Shown: positions 16,545 to 26,251, counted from the stretch's first letter. The stretch: DNA of 64,000 nt from Mesorhizobium sp. ZC-5 (GCF_025753855.1 NZ_JAOWPT010000012.1:62001-126000), one strand, 5' to 3'. The notes: generated by a model from the sequence alone, not told the origin. Numbers and translations: made by a program.

Positions 16545-17378
16545 ATGGACCCGGTAGAAAGAGCCATCTGGTTCGTGGAGCAGGGTTTCGACAAGGAAAT
16601 CTCGCTCGAGAACATCGCGGCGGTCGCCGGGGTGTCGCGGTTCCACATGGCACGCGCCTTCGGCGCCGCGACGGGCCACTCGGTGATGCGCTACGTGCGC
16701 GGTCGCAGGCTCTCGGAGGCGGCGCGAACGCTGGCCGCCGGCGCGCCGGACATTCTCGCCGTGGCGCTCGACGCCGGATACGGATCCCACGAAGCCTTCA
16801 CCCGCGCCTTCCGCGATCAGTTCGGGGTGACGCCCGAACAGCTTCGCGCGCAAGGCTCGCTCGACATCGTCAACCTCATGGAGCCAATCAAGATGGACAA
16901 TTCGCTCGTCATCGATCTCGAAGAGCCGCGTTTCGAAGACGGCAAGCCGCTGCTGATCACCGGCATCGGCGTGCGCTACACCTGCGACACGAACCAGGGC
17001 ATTCCTGCCCAGTGGCAGCGTTTCGGCCCGCATATCGGCAACATTCCGGGCCAGATCGGGTCGGTCTCCTACGGGCTGTGCTGCAATTTCGACCACGACG
17101 ACAGCTTCGAATACATCGCCGGCGTCGAGGTTTCGAGCTTCGGCGACGTGCCCGAAGGTTTCAGCACAATCAGGGTTCCGCCGCAGAAATATGCGGTGTT
17201 CGACCATCGCGAACACATCTCGGCGATCGGCAGGACTGTCTCGGCCATCTGGAGCAAATGGCTGCCGCAGTCCGGATACGAGGTGGCCGACGCCCCGAAT
17301 TTCGAACGCTACGACGACCGTTTCGATCCGCAAACCGGCAAGGGCGTCGTCGAAATCTGGATACCGCTCAGAGCCTGA
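16545..17378 (+). CDS. AraC family regulator with GyrI-like effector-binding domain
   Basis: A 277-residue protein of the MarA/Rob-type layout. The N-terminal AraC double HTH spans about 1-105 (IAAVAGVSRFHMARAFGAAT, then ALDAGYGSHEAFTRAFRDQF). It is followed by a GyrI-like/AraC_E_bind small-molecule domain (about 120-277), visible in VPPQKYAVFDHREH and the terminal VEIWIPLRA. The ATG at 16545 is preferred over an upstream TTG because GAGGAT precedes it and MDPVERAIWFVE is the usual start. These proteins sense hydrophobic compounds. The target is unknown; the adjacent small lysine-rich gene is a possibility. Confidence 0.87.
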   Translation: MDPVERAIWFVEQGFDKEISLENIAAVAGVSRFHMARAFGAATGHSVMRYVRGRRLSEAARTLAAGAPDILAVALDAGYGSHEAFTRAFRDQFGVTPEQLRAQGSLDIVNLMEPIKMDNSLVIDLEEPRFEDGKPLLITGIGVRYTCDTNQGIPAQWQRFGPHIGNIPGQIGSVSYGLCCNFDHDDSFEYIAGVEVSSFGDVPEGFSTIRVPPQKYAVFDHREHISAIGRTVSAIWSKWLPQSGYEVADAPNFERYDDRFDPQTGKGVVEIWIPLRA

Positions 17379-17448
17379 CGACGGGCGGAACATCGCCGTT
17401 CGCCATGCGTTGACGGGGACGGCCCGGACGGCCGTATGGAGGAACAAC

Positions 17449-17640
17449 ATGGCCATGAAGGAAAAATCGGCGGTCACCGCCAAGGGCAAGGCCGCCGGCG
17501 CATCGCTGAAGAGAAGCGCCGGCAAGGAAGAGCGGAAGATCGAAGCCTCCAAGGGCAGCGACCTGGCCAAGGGCGCGAAGCGTTTCGAGGAGCGCTCGAA
17601 AAGTTCCGACGGCAAGAGCGCGGGCACAAAACAACGCTGA
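17449..17640 (+). CDS. Small lysine-rich hypothetical protein, 63 aa
   Basis: The sequence begins MAMKEKSAVTAKGKAAGASL and ends GAKRFEERSKSSDGKSAGTKQR. It is very rich in Lys, Ala, Ser and Gly, so probably disordered and basic. A good GGAGG lies at 17438-17442. I do not recognise a family. It may bind nucleic acid, but no motif proves this. It follows the AraC/GyrI-like regulator by 70 bases. Confidence 0.5.
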   Translation: MAMKEKSAVTAKGKAAGASLKRSAGKEERKIEASKGSDLAKGAKRFEERSKSSDGKSAGTKQR

Positions 17641-17761
17641 CGGTAATAGCAACGGCGAAATATGCCAAAATTACAAGGAACACCGGAAAGCCTAATTTAA
17701 GCAGTCATCCTTAATCTACGCGGCAAATCGAGCGGATCGATTTTGCGACGGTGACGGGTTC

Positions 17762-20425
17762 TTGAAGCATTCTGGCGCCAAATACAGGAATGTGCGGCGG
17801 GCCGTTTTCGCGACGACCAATATTCCTGCGGCCATAGCGTTCGTCGTCATCGTGGTCTTGTGCTTTTTCGCCGACCACCAGAACCGGCTCCTTTCGCGGC
17901 AGGCGTCGCGGGCTGAGGTTCTTGCGCAGACGAACCTGATCCGCTCCAATCTCGAAGGCATCGTCAACGGCAACATCCAGCTGGTGCGCGGGCTGGTCGC
18001 CACGCTGTCCACAGAGCCCGAAATGAGCCAGGAGCGCTTCGAGCAACTCGCCTCGACCCTCTTCGGTGCCGACAACCAGCTGCGCAATATCGCCGGCGCT
18101 CCCAATCTGGTCATTTCGCTGATGCATCCTTTGGCCGGCAACGAAAAGGCGATCGGTCTCGACTATCGGAAGAACAAGGCGCAACGCGATGCCGCGCTGA
18201 AGGCAAGGGACAGCGGAGAGCTGGTCCTGGCAGGCCCGATCGACCTGGCGCAAGGCGGCCAGGGGTTGGTCGCGCGCTTTCCTGTCTTCGTGAATTCGCC
18301 CGGCGGGAGCAAGACGTTCTGGGGAATCGTTTCTGCCGTCATCGACGCTGAAAGGCTTTATCGCGACGCCGGGTTGCGCGATCCGGACTCGTCCGTCGAG
18401 GTGGCCATCGTCGGCAAGGACGGCCGTGGAGCGGCCGGGCCTCAGTTCTTCGGGAGCCGGGCTGTTCTGGACAACGATCCGGTGACAGCCGGCGTGATGT
18501 TTCCAACCGGTTCCTGGCAGCTTGCCGCCATCCCCAAGGGCGGCTGGGATCTGGCTGGGCGCAACATCTGGCTGTTCAGGCTTTTCATGGTCGTTGCCGG
18601 TGCGCTGGTGGTGATCCCGATCCTGGTCGCCGGGCGCCTGGTCGAGGAGCGGCAGAAGCACTACCGGCAACTGCGGCGGAGCGAAAAAGAGCTGCGGCAG
18701 CTTTCGCAAAGGCTGGAACTCGCGCTCGAAGCGTCGCAGATCGGGGTGTGGGAGCACAACCTGGACAACAATGAGCTGCTATGGGACGACCGCGTCAACG
18801 AACTCTATGGAAAGCCCGAGGACGGCGAGCCGCGGGGATTTGACGACTGGATTGGGGCGATCCATCCCGAAGATGCCGAACAGGCGCAGAAGGATTTCGA
18901 TGCGGCGGTCGCGGGCCATGGCCCCTATTCGTCCGAATACAGGCTGCTGCTGCCCAACGGGACGCTCCGGTATATCCGGACCCGGGCAACCATCTTCCGC
19001 GATCGCAACGAACCGCCCAAGATGATCGGCGCCGAATGGGATGTGACCGCCGACGTCACATTGCGCAAGGATCTTGAACGAGCCAGGGATCTTGCCGAAC
19101 GCCGATATGCGGAGCTCGAAAAGATCAGGGCACGCATCGAATATGTGGCGATGCACGATTCACTGACCGGCCTGCCCAACCGGCGTTATCTCGATGCCGT
19201 ACTGGAGCGCTTCGTGCCCACAGGCAAGGATAGCATCGCGCTGCTGCATATCGACCTCGACCGCTTCAAGCAGATCAACGACACGCTGGGCCATGCCGCG
19301 GGCGATGCGATGCTGGTGCATGCGGCGAACGTGCTCAAGACAAATGTCCGCGAAGGTGATTTCGTCGCCCGCATCGGCGGCGACGAGTTTGTGGTGTTCT
19401 GCCCCTCGGAAGGCGATCCCGAGCAGATGGCGATGCTTGCCGACCGGATCATCCGCCACATGCGGCGTCCGGTTGCCTATCAGTCCTACGAATGCCGTTT
19501 CGGCGTCAGCGTCGGCATCGCCAGCGAAACCGGCGAACTGGACCCGAAGCGCCTGCTGGTGAATGCCGACATCGCGCTCTACCGGGCCAAGAGCCGCGGC
19601 CGCAACCGGCATGAATTCTTCACCGAGGCGCTGCAGCAGGAAATCATCGTCACCAAGAAGATGGCCGACGAAATCCTCCACGGCCTCGAATGGGACGAGT
19701 TCCTGGCCTACTACCAGCCGCAGTTCGATGCCAACACGCTGGATATCGTCGGCGTCGAAGCGCTGGTCAGATGGCGGCATCCGGTGCAGGGGATGCTGAC
19801 GCCGGATGTCTTCCTGCACACAGCCGAGGAATTGAACGTCGTCTCCACCATCGACCGGATAGTCTTGGAACAGACCCTCGCACACCACGCGGAATGGTCC
19901 CGCGACGGCCTTGTCATACCGCACGTTTCGGTCAACGTGTCGGCGCGCCGGCTTCAGGACGAAGAACTGATCGGCAGCCTCCGGGACATGGGCATCAAGC
20001 CCGGGGTGCTGTCGTTCGAGCTCGTCGAATCCATCTTCCTCGACGAGAACGACGAGCTGGTGACCTGGAACATCAACCAGATCAAGGAACTCGGCATCGA
20101 CATCGAGATCGACGATTTCGGCACCGGCTACGCGTCGATCGTCAGCCTGCTGAAGCTCAAGCCGCGCCGGCTGAAGATCGACCGCCAGCTGGTATCACCC
20201 ATCACCACGTCGCCCGCCCAGCGGCGGCTGGTCGAATCCATCATCGATATCGGCAAGTCGCTCGGCATCGAGGTCACCGCCGAAGGCGTCGAGACCATGG
20301 AGCATGCCCGCATCCTGAAGGAACTGGGCTGCGACACCTTGCAGGGTTATGCCTTTGCCGCCCCGATGAACGCGGCTGATTTCAGGGAATTCGTCCGCAC
20401 CCGCAAATGGCGCGCCGCCTCTTAA
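17762..20425 (+). CDS. CHASE-PAS-GGDEF-EAL cyclic-di-GMP signalling protein
   Basis: An 887-residue inner-membrane protein. TM1 is at about 20-37, a periplasmic CHASE sensor at about 60-245 and TM2 at about 270-292. A helical linker, a PAS/PAC domain at about 320-435, a GGDEF domain with intact GGDEF at 539-543 and an EAL domain follow. EAL is at 666-668 inside GVEALVRWRHP, DDFGTGY at 784-790 and EGVET at 841-845, so cyclase and phosphodiesterase motifs both look complete and net activity cannot be predicted. The start is TTG at 17762 with a weak ribosome site. The gene stands alone and probably couples an external signal to c-di-GMP. Confidence 0.92.
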   Translation: MKHSGAKYRNVRRAVFATTNIPAAIAFVVIVVLCFFADHQNRLLSRQASRAEVLAQTNLIRSNLEGIVNGNIQLVRGLVATLSTEPEMSQERFEQLASTLFGADNQLRNIAGAPNLVISLMHPLAGNEKAIGLDYRKNKAQRDAALKARDSGELVLAGPIDLAQGGQGLVARFPVFVNSPGGSKTFWGIVSAVIDAERLYRDAGLRDPDSSVEVAIVGKDGRGAAGPQFFGSRAVLDNDPVTAGVMFPTGSWQLAAIPKGGWDLAGRNIWLFRLFMVVAGALVVIPILVAGRLVEERQKHYRQLRRSEKELRQLSQRLELALEASQIGVWEHNLDNNELLWDDRVNELYGKPEDGEPRGFDDWIGAIHPEDAEQAQKDFDAAVAGHGPYSSEYRLLLPNGTLRYIRTRATIFRDRNEPPKMIGAEWDVTADVTLRKDLERARDLAERRYAELEKIRARIEYVAMHDSLTGLPNRRYLDAVLERFVPTGKDSIALLHIDLDRFKQINDTLGHAAGDAMLVHAANVLKTNVREGDFVARIGGDEFVVFCPSEGDPEQMAMLADRIIRHMRRPVAYQSYECRFGVSVGIASETGELDPKRLLVNADIALYRAKSRGRNRHEFFTEALQQEIIVTKKMADEILHGLEWDEFLAYYQPQFDANTLDIVGVEALVRWRHPVQGMLTPDVFLHTAEELNVVSTIDRIVLEQTLAHHAEWSRDGLVIPHVSVNVSARRLQDEELIGSLRDMGIKPGVLSFELVESIFLDENDELVTWNINQIKELGIDIEIDDFGTGYASIVSLLKLKPRRLKIDRQLVSPITTSPAQRRLVESIIDIGKSLGIEVTAEGVETMEHARILKELGCDTLQGYAFAAPMNAADFREFVRTRKWRAAS

Positions 20426-20426
20426 A

Positions 20427-20825
20427 TCACTTCGATGCGTTGAGCGCTGCGGCGGCGGCAATGAGCGCCTTCAGCGCCTTTTCGTCGATCGTGTCACCCT
20501 CGCGGATATCGATGGCGCGGCGGGTGTTGCCTTCGAGGCTGGAGTTGAAGAGGCCCGAGGGGTCCGGGAGTGCCGCGCCCCTGGCGAAGGTCAGCTTCAC
20601 GACGGCCTTGTAGGTCTCGCCGGTGCAGATGATGCCGGCATGCTCCCACACCGGAACGCCGCGCCACTTCCACGTCTCGACCACCTGCGGGTCGGCCTCA
20701 CTGATGAGCTTTCGGACCCGGGCGAGCGTCTCGCCCCGCCAGTCGCCCAGCTCCTTGATCCGCGCATCGATCAACTGGGAGGGCGAGGCGCCGGTGGTTG
20801 CTTCCGTTGAATTGCTTTTCTTCAT
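20427..20825 (-). CDS. DUF1801 domain protein
   Basis: A 132-residue protein. The DUF1801/YdhG-like features are GDWRGETLARVRKLI, VVETWKWRGVPVWEHAGIIC and VKLTFARGAAL, ending in a helical tail. The function is unknown; the fold is related to iron-chaperone-like YdhG proteins. The stop is one base beyond the convergent GGDEF-EAL stop. A decayed relative lies at 23885-24046, where GDWRGETLARV is still readable. Confidence 0.82.
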   Translation of the reverse strand: MKKSNSTEATTGASPSQLIDARIKELGDWRGETLARVRKLISEADPQVVETWKWRGVPVWEHAGIICTGETYKAVVKLTFARGAALPDPSGLFNSSLEGNTRRAIDIREGDTIDEKALKALIAAAAALNASK

Positions 20826-20860
20826 GGTACGTTCCCGGATCAGGTTGCTGTGTCAGCTTG

Positions 20861-21817
20861 TTAGCGTTGTTCGGCGATGAAATCGATGAAGGCGCGAAGC
20901 GGCGTCGGCATGAAGCGGCTGGAGAAGTAGAGGCGGGGGCCGTCGAACGGCAGCCGCCAGTCCGCCAGCACGGGCATGAGCGTTCCGCGCTCCAGAAGCG
21001 GCTCCAGCCAGTTGCCGAAGGTATAGATCAATCCATGCCCGGCGACGGCCAGGTCGAGCGCCGCGGCCGGTGTCGCGGTGGCGATGATCAGATGCGCGGG
21101 AGGGTCGACGACAAGCGTTTCTCCCTCCTTCTCGAATTCCCATCCGGTCAGCGCGCCGCTTGCGAAGCGCATGCGGATACAATCGTGTTCCAGCACGTCG
21201 CGCGGATGCGTCGGCACGCCGCGCCTGCCGAGGTAGCTCGGCGCGGCGGCAACCCCTGCCCACTGCCGGCGCGGACCGATCGGCACCGCGATCATGTCCT
21301 GCGCCAGATGCTCGCCGTAGCGAATGCCCGCATCGCAGCCCGCCGCGGTGATATCGACGAGCCGGTCATCGACCATCACTTCGATCCGGACCTCGGGATG
21401 CTTCGCGAGAAACCCGTCGATCAGTGGCGGAAGGATATCGACCATCACCGCGCCCGGCACGTTCAGCTTGAGACGCCCGCGCACCTTGGACTGCGAGCTC
21501 GCCGCGTCATCCAGGGCCGCGCGCGCCTCCGACATGACCGGCCCAAGCCGCTCGGCGAGCGCTCGGCCGGCCTCAGTCAGCTGCACGCTGCGTGTCGTTC
21601 GGAGCAAAAGCGGCACGCCGAGCCGTCGTTCCAGCCGCGAGATTGTTTCGCTGACCGTTGAGGGGGCCACCCCGAGCCACCGCGCCGCGGTGCGGAATCC
21701 GCCATGCCTGGAGACCGCCGTCGACACGGCAAGAAAGACCGACAGATCGTCCAACGAGGGAAAGGCGTGATTGTTCGGCACGGCGAACAAGCTATTCGCG
21801 ATGACCGCGCTTATCAA
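20861..21817 (-). CDS. LysR family transcriptional regulator
   Basis: About 318 residues. The winged HTH is in AVSRHGGFRTAARWLGVAPS and TVSETISRLERRLGVPLLLR near residues 35-75. The periplasmic-binding-like effector domain follows (GRLKLNVPGAVMVDILPPLI onward). The start is uncertain: the longest frame begins with TTG at 21817, without a clear ribosome site. It is divergent from an aldo/keto reductase, with 45 bases between starts, the classic arrangement of a LysR regulator and its target. The effector is unknown. Confidence 0.85.
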   Translation of the reverse strand: MISAVIANSLFAVPNNHAFPSLDDLSVFLAVSTAVSRHGGFRTAARWLGVAPSTVSETISRLERRLGVPLLLRTTRSVQLTEAGRALAERLGPVMSEARAALDDAASSQSKVRGRLKLNVPGAVMVDILPPLIDGFLAKHPEVRIEVMVDDRLVDITAAGCDAGIRYGEHLAQDMIAVPIGPRRQWAGVAAAPSYLGRRGVPTHPRDVLEHDCIRMRFASGALTGWEFEKEGETLVVDPPAHLIIATATPAAALDLAVAGHGLIYTFGNWLEPLLERGTLMPVLADWRLPFDGPRLYFSSRFMPTPLRAFIDFIAEQR

Positions 21818-21862
21818 GGTTCAGCCGATCAGCCATATTGAGCGGAAAGGAGACATCCACGC

Positions 21863-22735
21863 ATGAACAATCAGATCCCCGCGGCCGCAGCCGGCCGTTT
21901 CACCTTCCCCGGTACCTCGATCTCGGTGAACCGGATGGGTTATGGCGCCATGCAACTGGCCGGCCCGCATGTGTTCGGCGAACCCCGGGATCCGGACGAG
22001 GCCCGCGCCGTCTTGCGCGAGGCTTTGGCGCTCGGCATCGACCACATCGATACGAGCGACTACTACGGTCCGTATGTCACGAACCGCCTGATCCGCGAGG
22101 CGCTGTTCCCTTATCCCAGGCATCTGACGTTCGTCACCAAGATCGGCGCGCGGCGCGACGACAAAGGCGACTGGATCCTCGACCGCAGTGCCGATTTCCT
22201 ACGCCGATCCGTCGAAGACAATCTCGAAAGGCTCGGCCTCGAGCGGATGGCGATCGTCAATCTGCGCATGGGTGGCCCCGAGGACGACATCGCCGAGCCG
22301 ATGCGTGCGATGCGGCGGATGCAGGAGGAGGGACTGCTCGACCATATCGGCATCAGCACGGTCGACATGGCGCAGTTGCGCGTCGCGCGCGATATTGCCC
22401 CGGTCGTCTGCGTGCAGAACCAGTACAATCTGATCCACCGCCACGACGACGCGATGATCGGGGCGCTGGCCGGGGACGGCATCGCCTATGTGCCATATTT
22501 CCCGCTGGGCGGCTTCACGCCGCTGCAGACCGAGGAGTTGAACGCGGTCGCTGGCGCAATCGGGAAATCGCCGCAGGTTGTCGCCCTCGCATGGCTGTTG
22601 CAGCGCAGTCCGAACATCCTGCTCATTCCCGGAACCTCCCGGCGTGCGCACCTGCACGAGAACGTTTCGGCCGCGGGACTGACGCTCGCGGCGGCGCACA
22701 AGACCAGGCTGGACGCCATCGCCAGCCTGCATTGA
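21863..22735 (+). CDS. Aldo/keto reductase
   Basis: A 290-residue NADPH-dependent TIM-barrel oxidoreductase. Of the catalytic tetrad, Asp63 and Tyr68 (HIDTSDYYGP) and Lys93 (VTKIG) are present. The usual histidine position reads VNLRMGG (about Asn133), a change I recall from a YdbC-like subgroup. The cofactor phosphate site is LIPGTSRRAHLHEN. AAAGGAG precedes the ATG. The gene is divergent from the LysR regulator and probably controlled by it. The substrate is unknown. Confidence 0.88.
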   Translation: MNNQIPAAAAGRFTFPGTSISVNRMGYGAMQLAGPHVFGEPRDPDEARAVLREALALGIDHIDTSDYYGPYVTNRLIREALFPYPRHLTFVTKIGARRDDKGDWILDRSADFLRRSVEDNLERLGLERMAIVNLRMGGPEDDIAEPMRAMRRMQEEGLLDHIGISTVDMAQLRVARDIAPVVCVQNQYNLIHRHDDAMIGALAGDGIAYVPYFPLGGFTPLQTEELNAVAGAIGKSPQVVALAWLLQRSPNILLIPGTSRRAHLHENVSAAGLTLAAAHKTRLDAIASLH

Positions 22736-22755
22736 CGGAGAAACAGGCGCGGGGA

Positions 22756-23808
22756 TCAGATCAAATCACGCGCCACCGCAATCAAGCGCTTGCACTGATC
22801 CTCCGTCCCGACCGTGATGCGCAGGAAGTCTTCGATCCGAGGCTTCTGAAAATGCCGCACCAGAACGCCGTGCTCGCGAAGTCGGGCGGCGAGATCAGCG
22901 CCGCGGTGGCTGGCATGGTGCGCGAAGACGAAGTTCGCCATGGATGGCAGAACCTCGAAGCCCAGCTCGGAGAGGGACTGGACCAGCGATTGGCGGTTCG
23001 CAATGATGCGTGCGCGCGTTTCCTCAAACCATGCATCGTCCTCCATGGCCGCGACCGCGCCCGCGATGGCCAGGCAATCGAGAGGGTAGGAGTTGAAGCT
23101 GTCCTTCACCCGTTCCAGGGCCTCGATCAAAGGCCGTTGGCCGATGGCGAAGCCCACGCGCAGTCCGGCGAGCGCCCGCGACTTGGAGAGGGTCTGGACG
23201 ATCAGCAAATTGTCGTGGCGCGCGACCAGCGACACGGCGCTCTCGGCGCCGAAGTCGACGTAAGCCTCGTCGACAACCACCAGCTGGTCCGGATGTTCGG
23301 TCACCAGCGCCTCGATCGCCTCGCGCGGAAGCGCAATCCCGGTGGGGGCGTTCGGATTGGGCAGGAGGATGGCGCTGCATGGCCGCTGGAAGTCGGCGAT
23401 CCGCACCCGCATCGCGGCATCGAGCGGCACCTCTTCGTAGCGGATTGCGTACAGGCCGCAGTAGACCGGGTAGAAACTGTAGGTGATGTCGGGGAACAGC
23501 AACGGCGCATCATGCTTCAGCAGCGCCTGGAAGATATGGGCCAGAACCTCGTCCGAGCCATTGCCGACGAACACCTCCTCCGGCGCGACATCGTAGCGGG
23601 CCGCGATCGCCTCGCGCAGCGCGGTCGCGCGGGGATCGGGGTAGAGGCGCAGGCGATCCGTAGCAGAGGCGATCGCGGCAAGAACGCGGGGCGACGGTGC
23701 GTAAGGGTTCTCGTTGGTGTTGAGCTTGACGAGGCCATCCAGCCTGGGCTGCTCGCCGGGCACGTAGGGCGTCAGGCCATGGACAACGGAACTCCAGAAG
23801 CGGCTCAT
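22756..23808 (-). CDS. hisC: Histidinol-phosphate aminotransferase
   Basis: A 350-residue PLP enzyme of fold type I, converting imidazole acetol phosphate to histidinol phosphate with glutamate in histidine synthesis; homologues also act on aromatic amino acids. Seen are [15 protein letters not shown], the cofactor-binding [21 protein letters not shown], the Asp/Tyr pair in [10 protein letters not shown] and the PLP lysine in [14 protein letters not shown]. Length is normal. No other his genes are near, and rhizobia often carry several hisC copies, so the exact substrate is uncertain. It is convergent with the aldo/keto reductase. Confidence 0.88.
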   Translation of the reverse strand: MSRFWSSVVHGLTPYVPGEQPRLDGLVKLNTNENPYAPSPRVLAAIASATDRLRLYPDPRATALREAIAARYDVAPEEVFVGNGSDEVLAHIFQALLKHDAPLLFPDITYSFYPVYCGLYAIRYEEVPLDAAMRVRIADFQRPCSAILLPNPNAPTGIALPREAIEALVTEHPDQLVVVDEAYVDFGAESAVSLVARHDNLLIVQTLSKSRALAGLRVGFAIGQRPLIEALERVKDSFNSYPLDCLAIAGAVAAMEDDAWFEETRARIIANRQSLVQSLSELGFEVLPSMANFVFAHHASHRGADLAARLREHGVLVRHFQKPRIEDFLRITVGTEDQCKRLIAVARDLI

Positions 23809-23869
23809 GATGCGGGACTCAAACGGCGGATCCGGTCACAGTAAGATATGCCGGGCCGACGACGAAAGT

Positions 23870-23921
23870 CCGCTCACGCACCGCTCACATCTTCTCGCCG
23901 GGCAATTTGCTGGCCTGCTTC
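23870..23921. repeat. Direct repeat A flanking the RES-domain gene
   Basis: About 51 bases from CCGCTCACGCACCGCTCACA to TTGCTGGCCTGCTTC. They match 26252-26304 with one indel and a few mismatches. The repeat contains the last 11-12 codons of a DUF1801 gene (reading KQASKLPGEKM on the minus strand) and a little 3-prime flank. The two copies bracket a 2.3-kb low-GC segment. Confidence 0.75.
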
Positions 23922-24046
23922 TTGCACGTCGGCTTCCTTGACCCGGGCGAGCGTCTCGCCCCGCCAGTCGCCGGCTTCCTGATCCTCGCATCGATAAGTT
24001 GGGAGGGAGGGCCTGTGGTTGCTTCCGTCGAACCGGTCTTCTTGTA
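23885..24046 (-). pseudogene. Remnant of a DUF1801 gene (fused ends, frame disrupted)
   Basis: Reading from 24046, KKTGSTEATTG then PPSQLIDARI matches the start of the DUF1801 gene at 20825. GDWRGETLARV is then readable only in another frame. The last codons, KKQASKLPGEKM, match the end of the other DUF1801 gene (26268-26798). The middle is missing, so this is a deletion/frameshift scar between two related genes. No start codon or ribosome site is left. Confidence 0.7.
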
Positions 24047-24098
24047 GCCTCTTCGTGGTTTGTTGTCGGCGGAACGACTCGGTTATCATGCTGCCACC

Positions 24099-26042
24099 TC
24101 ACAGGTCTGACCTGAACTTGGGTTCCTTTGCGACCTCAGCGACGCGCTTTTGAGTACGGTCTTGATCGGGATCGGCGATAGCTGCAACTGAACGGATGTA
24201 GCGGTTCACGTACGCTTCCGGCAGATCGTGTTCGACCGCGCCTTGTACAACGAAGTCCTTGTACCAGTCGTAGGGCTTGAGGCCGGTGGTGATGGATTTC
24301 GGGCTGGCAACATACGTGATCGCTTCGACAGGAAGCCCATCAGCATCGATAACGGTTACCTTGGCGTCATCGTAACCGCTGCCAAGGCCCTCGGCCTTAT
24401 CCAAGACAGTCTTATCGGAAAGAGGTACGTCAAAAAGCACGCCGACCACGACCGAGGCGAGATCGCTGGTTTCAAAAGCGTCGCATTTTGCGGAGCCGTC
24501 CTTGCTGGCTTTGTGGAACCGGAGTTCGTGCCCGACCAACGATGCGATACCCTTCGCCCGGCAACGTGAAATTCGATAACGAAGCCGATCTGTACTCATG
24601 TTGGAGCCGTACGCGAAATACGTGAATGTGTCTGGAATGCCTAAGATTTCATCGTCGCCTTCGGCACTTCGGTATCTATTTACGCGGCGCTGGATAGCGT
24701 CATAACGCACCCCCCGGATTCGTACGACTTCTATGTCGCTCACGAGAAGTCTTAAGCGCGGATTGGGAGGAACGAGGTCCTCGATCTCTGAATATGTTTC
24801 CCGGTCAATGATTGATGAGCCAAAGTCGAACACTGAGGGCCGCTTCTTTCTTTCCTTCTTCTTAGCGACTACCAAAGGAGGACGCGGTGTCGTTTCCCAG
24901 ATCGCAATGCTGTCGTCTGCGTCCTCGTCTGTGATCCAACCCATGTTGGCTGTAATTTTCGTTCCAGTTGGCAGCGAGTAGGGCTCCACACCGCTGGCAT
25001 GATGGAAGAGCACTGCGTTACGTCCATCACCTCCCATTTGTGCAGAGGAGAAGAGGATGCCATCCAGCGTGGGCGTGACGTTGGTCGCCAGAAATTCCGC
25101 GACGGTCTGTGTGATAAGGTACTCATCTTCCTCATCGCGCGGCATGATCGGCTTGCTGATCTCTTCCACCAACCGTCGGAAGAATCGGATGCGTCCGACG
25201 ACGGTGCGATAGCGAGCATCGAAGACGCTGATCTGCGCATAGATGCTGTTTAGCTTATCAAGATCAAGGAGCCGTAGTTCTCGTATTATCTCGAAGCGGC
25301 CTATGACAACGTGACTTCCTACCGGCGCTCGGACTTCCGCAATACATGTGTCCTTCTCCTGAGCGCCGTAGAACATTGAGATGCCCTTGGCGTTCATCCG
25401 CCCCGGTCTTGCGAATCTCGACGGCGGTGGTCCTAGTTCCCTGACTGGCGATCTCAGCATCTCTTCGAGTTCAGCCTCAGAAAAGGCGATGCGCCCTCGG
25501 TAAAGGAACGCCTCGTCCGTACCGGAACTGATCATTTTGATGACAGGCTCACCGGACCACGTCTTAAGCTCAGTGAGATCGCCAAAAATTTGCTCTAGCG
25601 CGCTCTGTCCTTCCTTACTGAAATACCGCGCTCGTGTTCGGATTTCGCGAATGAAGAACTCCCATGTTTCTTGGAAATCATAGATGTCGGCAGCCTTTTC
25701 GATATAGCAAGCCTCACTGCCAAATGGATCTGAGTATCCCCCTTCATGGGCCTCCCACGCGGTATCGTCAGAGATTTTATCGCGAACGGCTTCCGCGACC
25801 TCTTTCTCGCAATTGAGCAGGTCGGCGATAAGGTAGACTACGGGCTGGCCATCATCTGCACCCCACTCATCCTGGTGATGCTGGTAGTGCTCGTCTATGA
25901 CTTCGCGGACGCGGCAGGCAAGATCATTAAGAGTGATGGACTTGCGACGTCTGCTACAAAATTCGCAAACTGCACGGTTGCCTTCCGAGCGCATCTCGGC
26001 GCTGAGGGCAGTGTCACCGATGCACTTGTAGCAGATATTCAC
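24099..26042 (-). CDS. Zinc-ribbon/RES-domain protein fused to a gamma-glutamylcyclotransferase domain
   Basis: A 647-residue protein. A CxxC pair at 4/7 and another at 26/29 form a likely zinc ribbon, followed by a helical HEPN/RES-N-terminal-like region to about 165. The RES domain spans about 175-360: YRGR at 181-184, RFARPGRMNAKGISMFYGAQ at 209-228, AEVRA at 235-239, and SSAQMGGDGRNAVLF at 332-346. RES domains are NAD+-degrading toxins in Xre-RES systems. After a basic linker, a GGCT/AIG2-like domain starts at FAYGSNM (476-482) with the expected acidic residue Glu551 in DKAEGLGSGY. No antitoxin gene adjoins it. Sampled G+C is about 45-53 percent. The insert is flanked by direct repeats. 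Confidence 0.8.
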   Translation of the reverse strand: MNICYKCIGDTALSAEMRSEGNRAVCEFCSRRRKSITLNDLACRVREVIDEHYQHHQDEWGADDGQPVVYLIADLLNCEKEVAEAVRDKISDDTAWEAHEGGYSDPFGSEACYIEKAADIYDFQETWEFFIREIRTRARYFSKEGQSALEQIFGDLTELKTWSGEPVIKMISSGTDEAFLYRGRIAFSEAELEEMLRSPVRELGPPPSRFARPGRMNAKGISMFYGAQEKDTCIAEVRAPVGSHVVIGRFEIIRELRLLDLDKLNSIYAQISVFDARYRTVVGRIRFFRRLVEEISKPIMPRDEEDEYLITQTVAEFLATNVTPTLDGILFSSAQMGGDGRNAVLFHHASGVEPYSLPTGTKITANMGWITDEDADDSIAIWETTPRPPLVVAKKKERKKRPSVFDFGSSIIDRETYSEIEDLVPPNPRLRLLVSDIEVVRIRGVRYDAIQRRVNRYRSAEGDDEILGIPDTFTYFAYGSNMSTDRLRYRISRCRAKGIASLVGHELRFHKASKDGSAKCDAFETSDLASVVVGVLFDVPLSDKTVLDKAEGLGSGYDDAKVTVIDADGLPVEAITYVASPKSITTGLKPYDWYKDFVVQGAVEHDLPEAYVNRYIRSVAAIADPDQDRTQKRVAEVAKEPKFRSDL

Positions 26043-26251
26043 CCGGCCCCCCGCCGCAGAAAGAAGACAGCACCATCTATATCACGCCAGTGGTGCACCA
26101 ATGCAAACCGCGTTCAGATGGTGACGATCCCGAATGAAAACTAATCAATCGCTGCTTTGCACGCCACTTTTTTGGCTGTTAATTCAGGAAGTATGACAGG
26201 CAGCGGCCTTTCTTGGCTTACGGGCTGATTATGGCGCCTATTCGCGCCACG

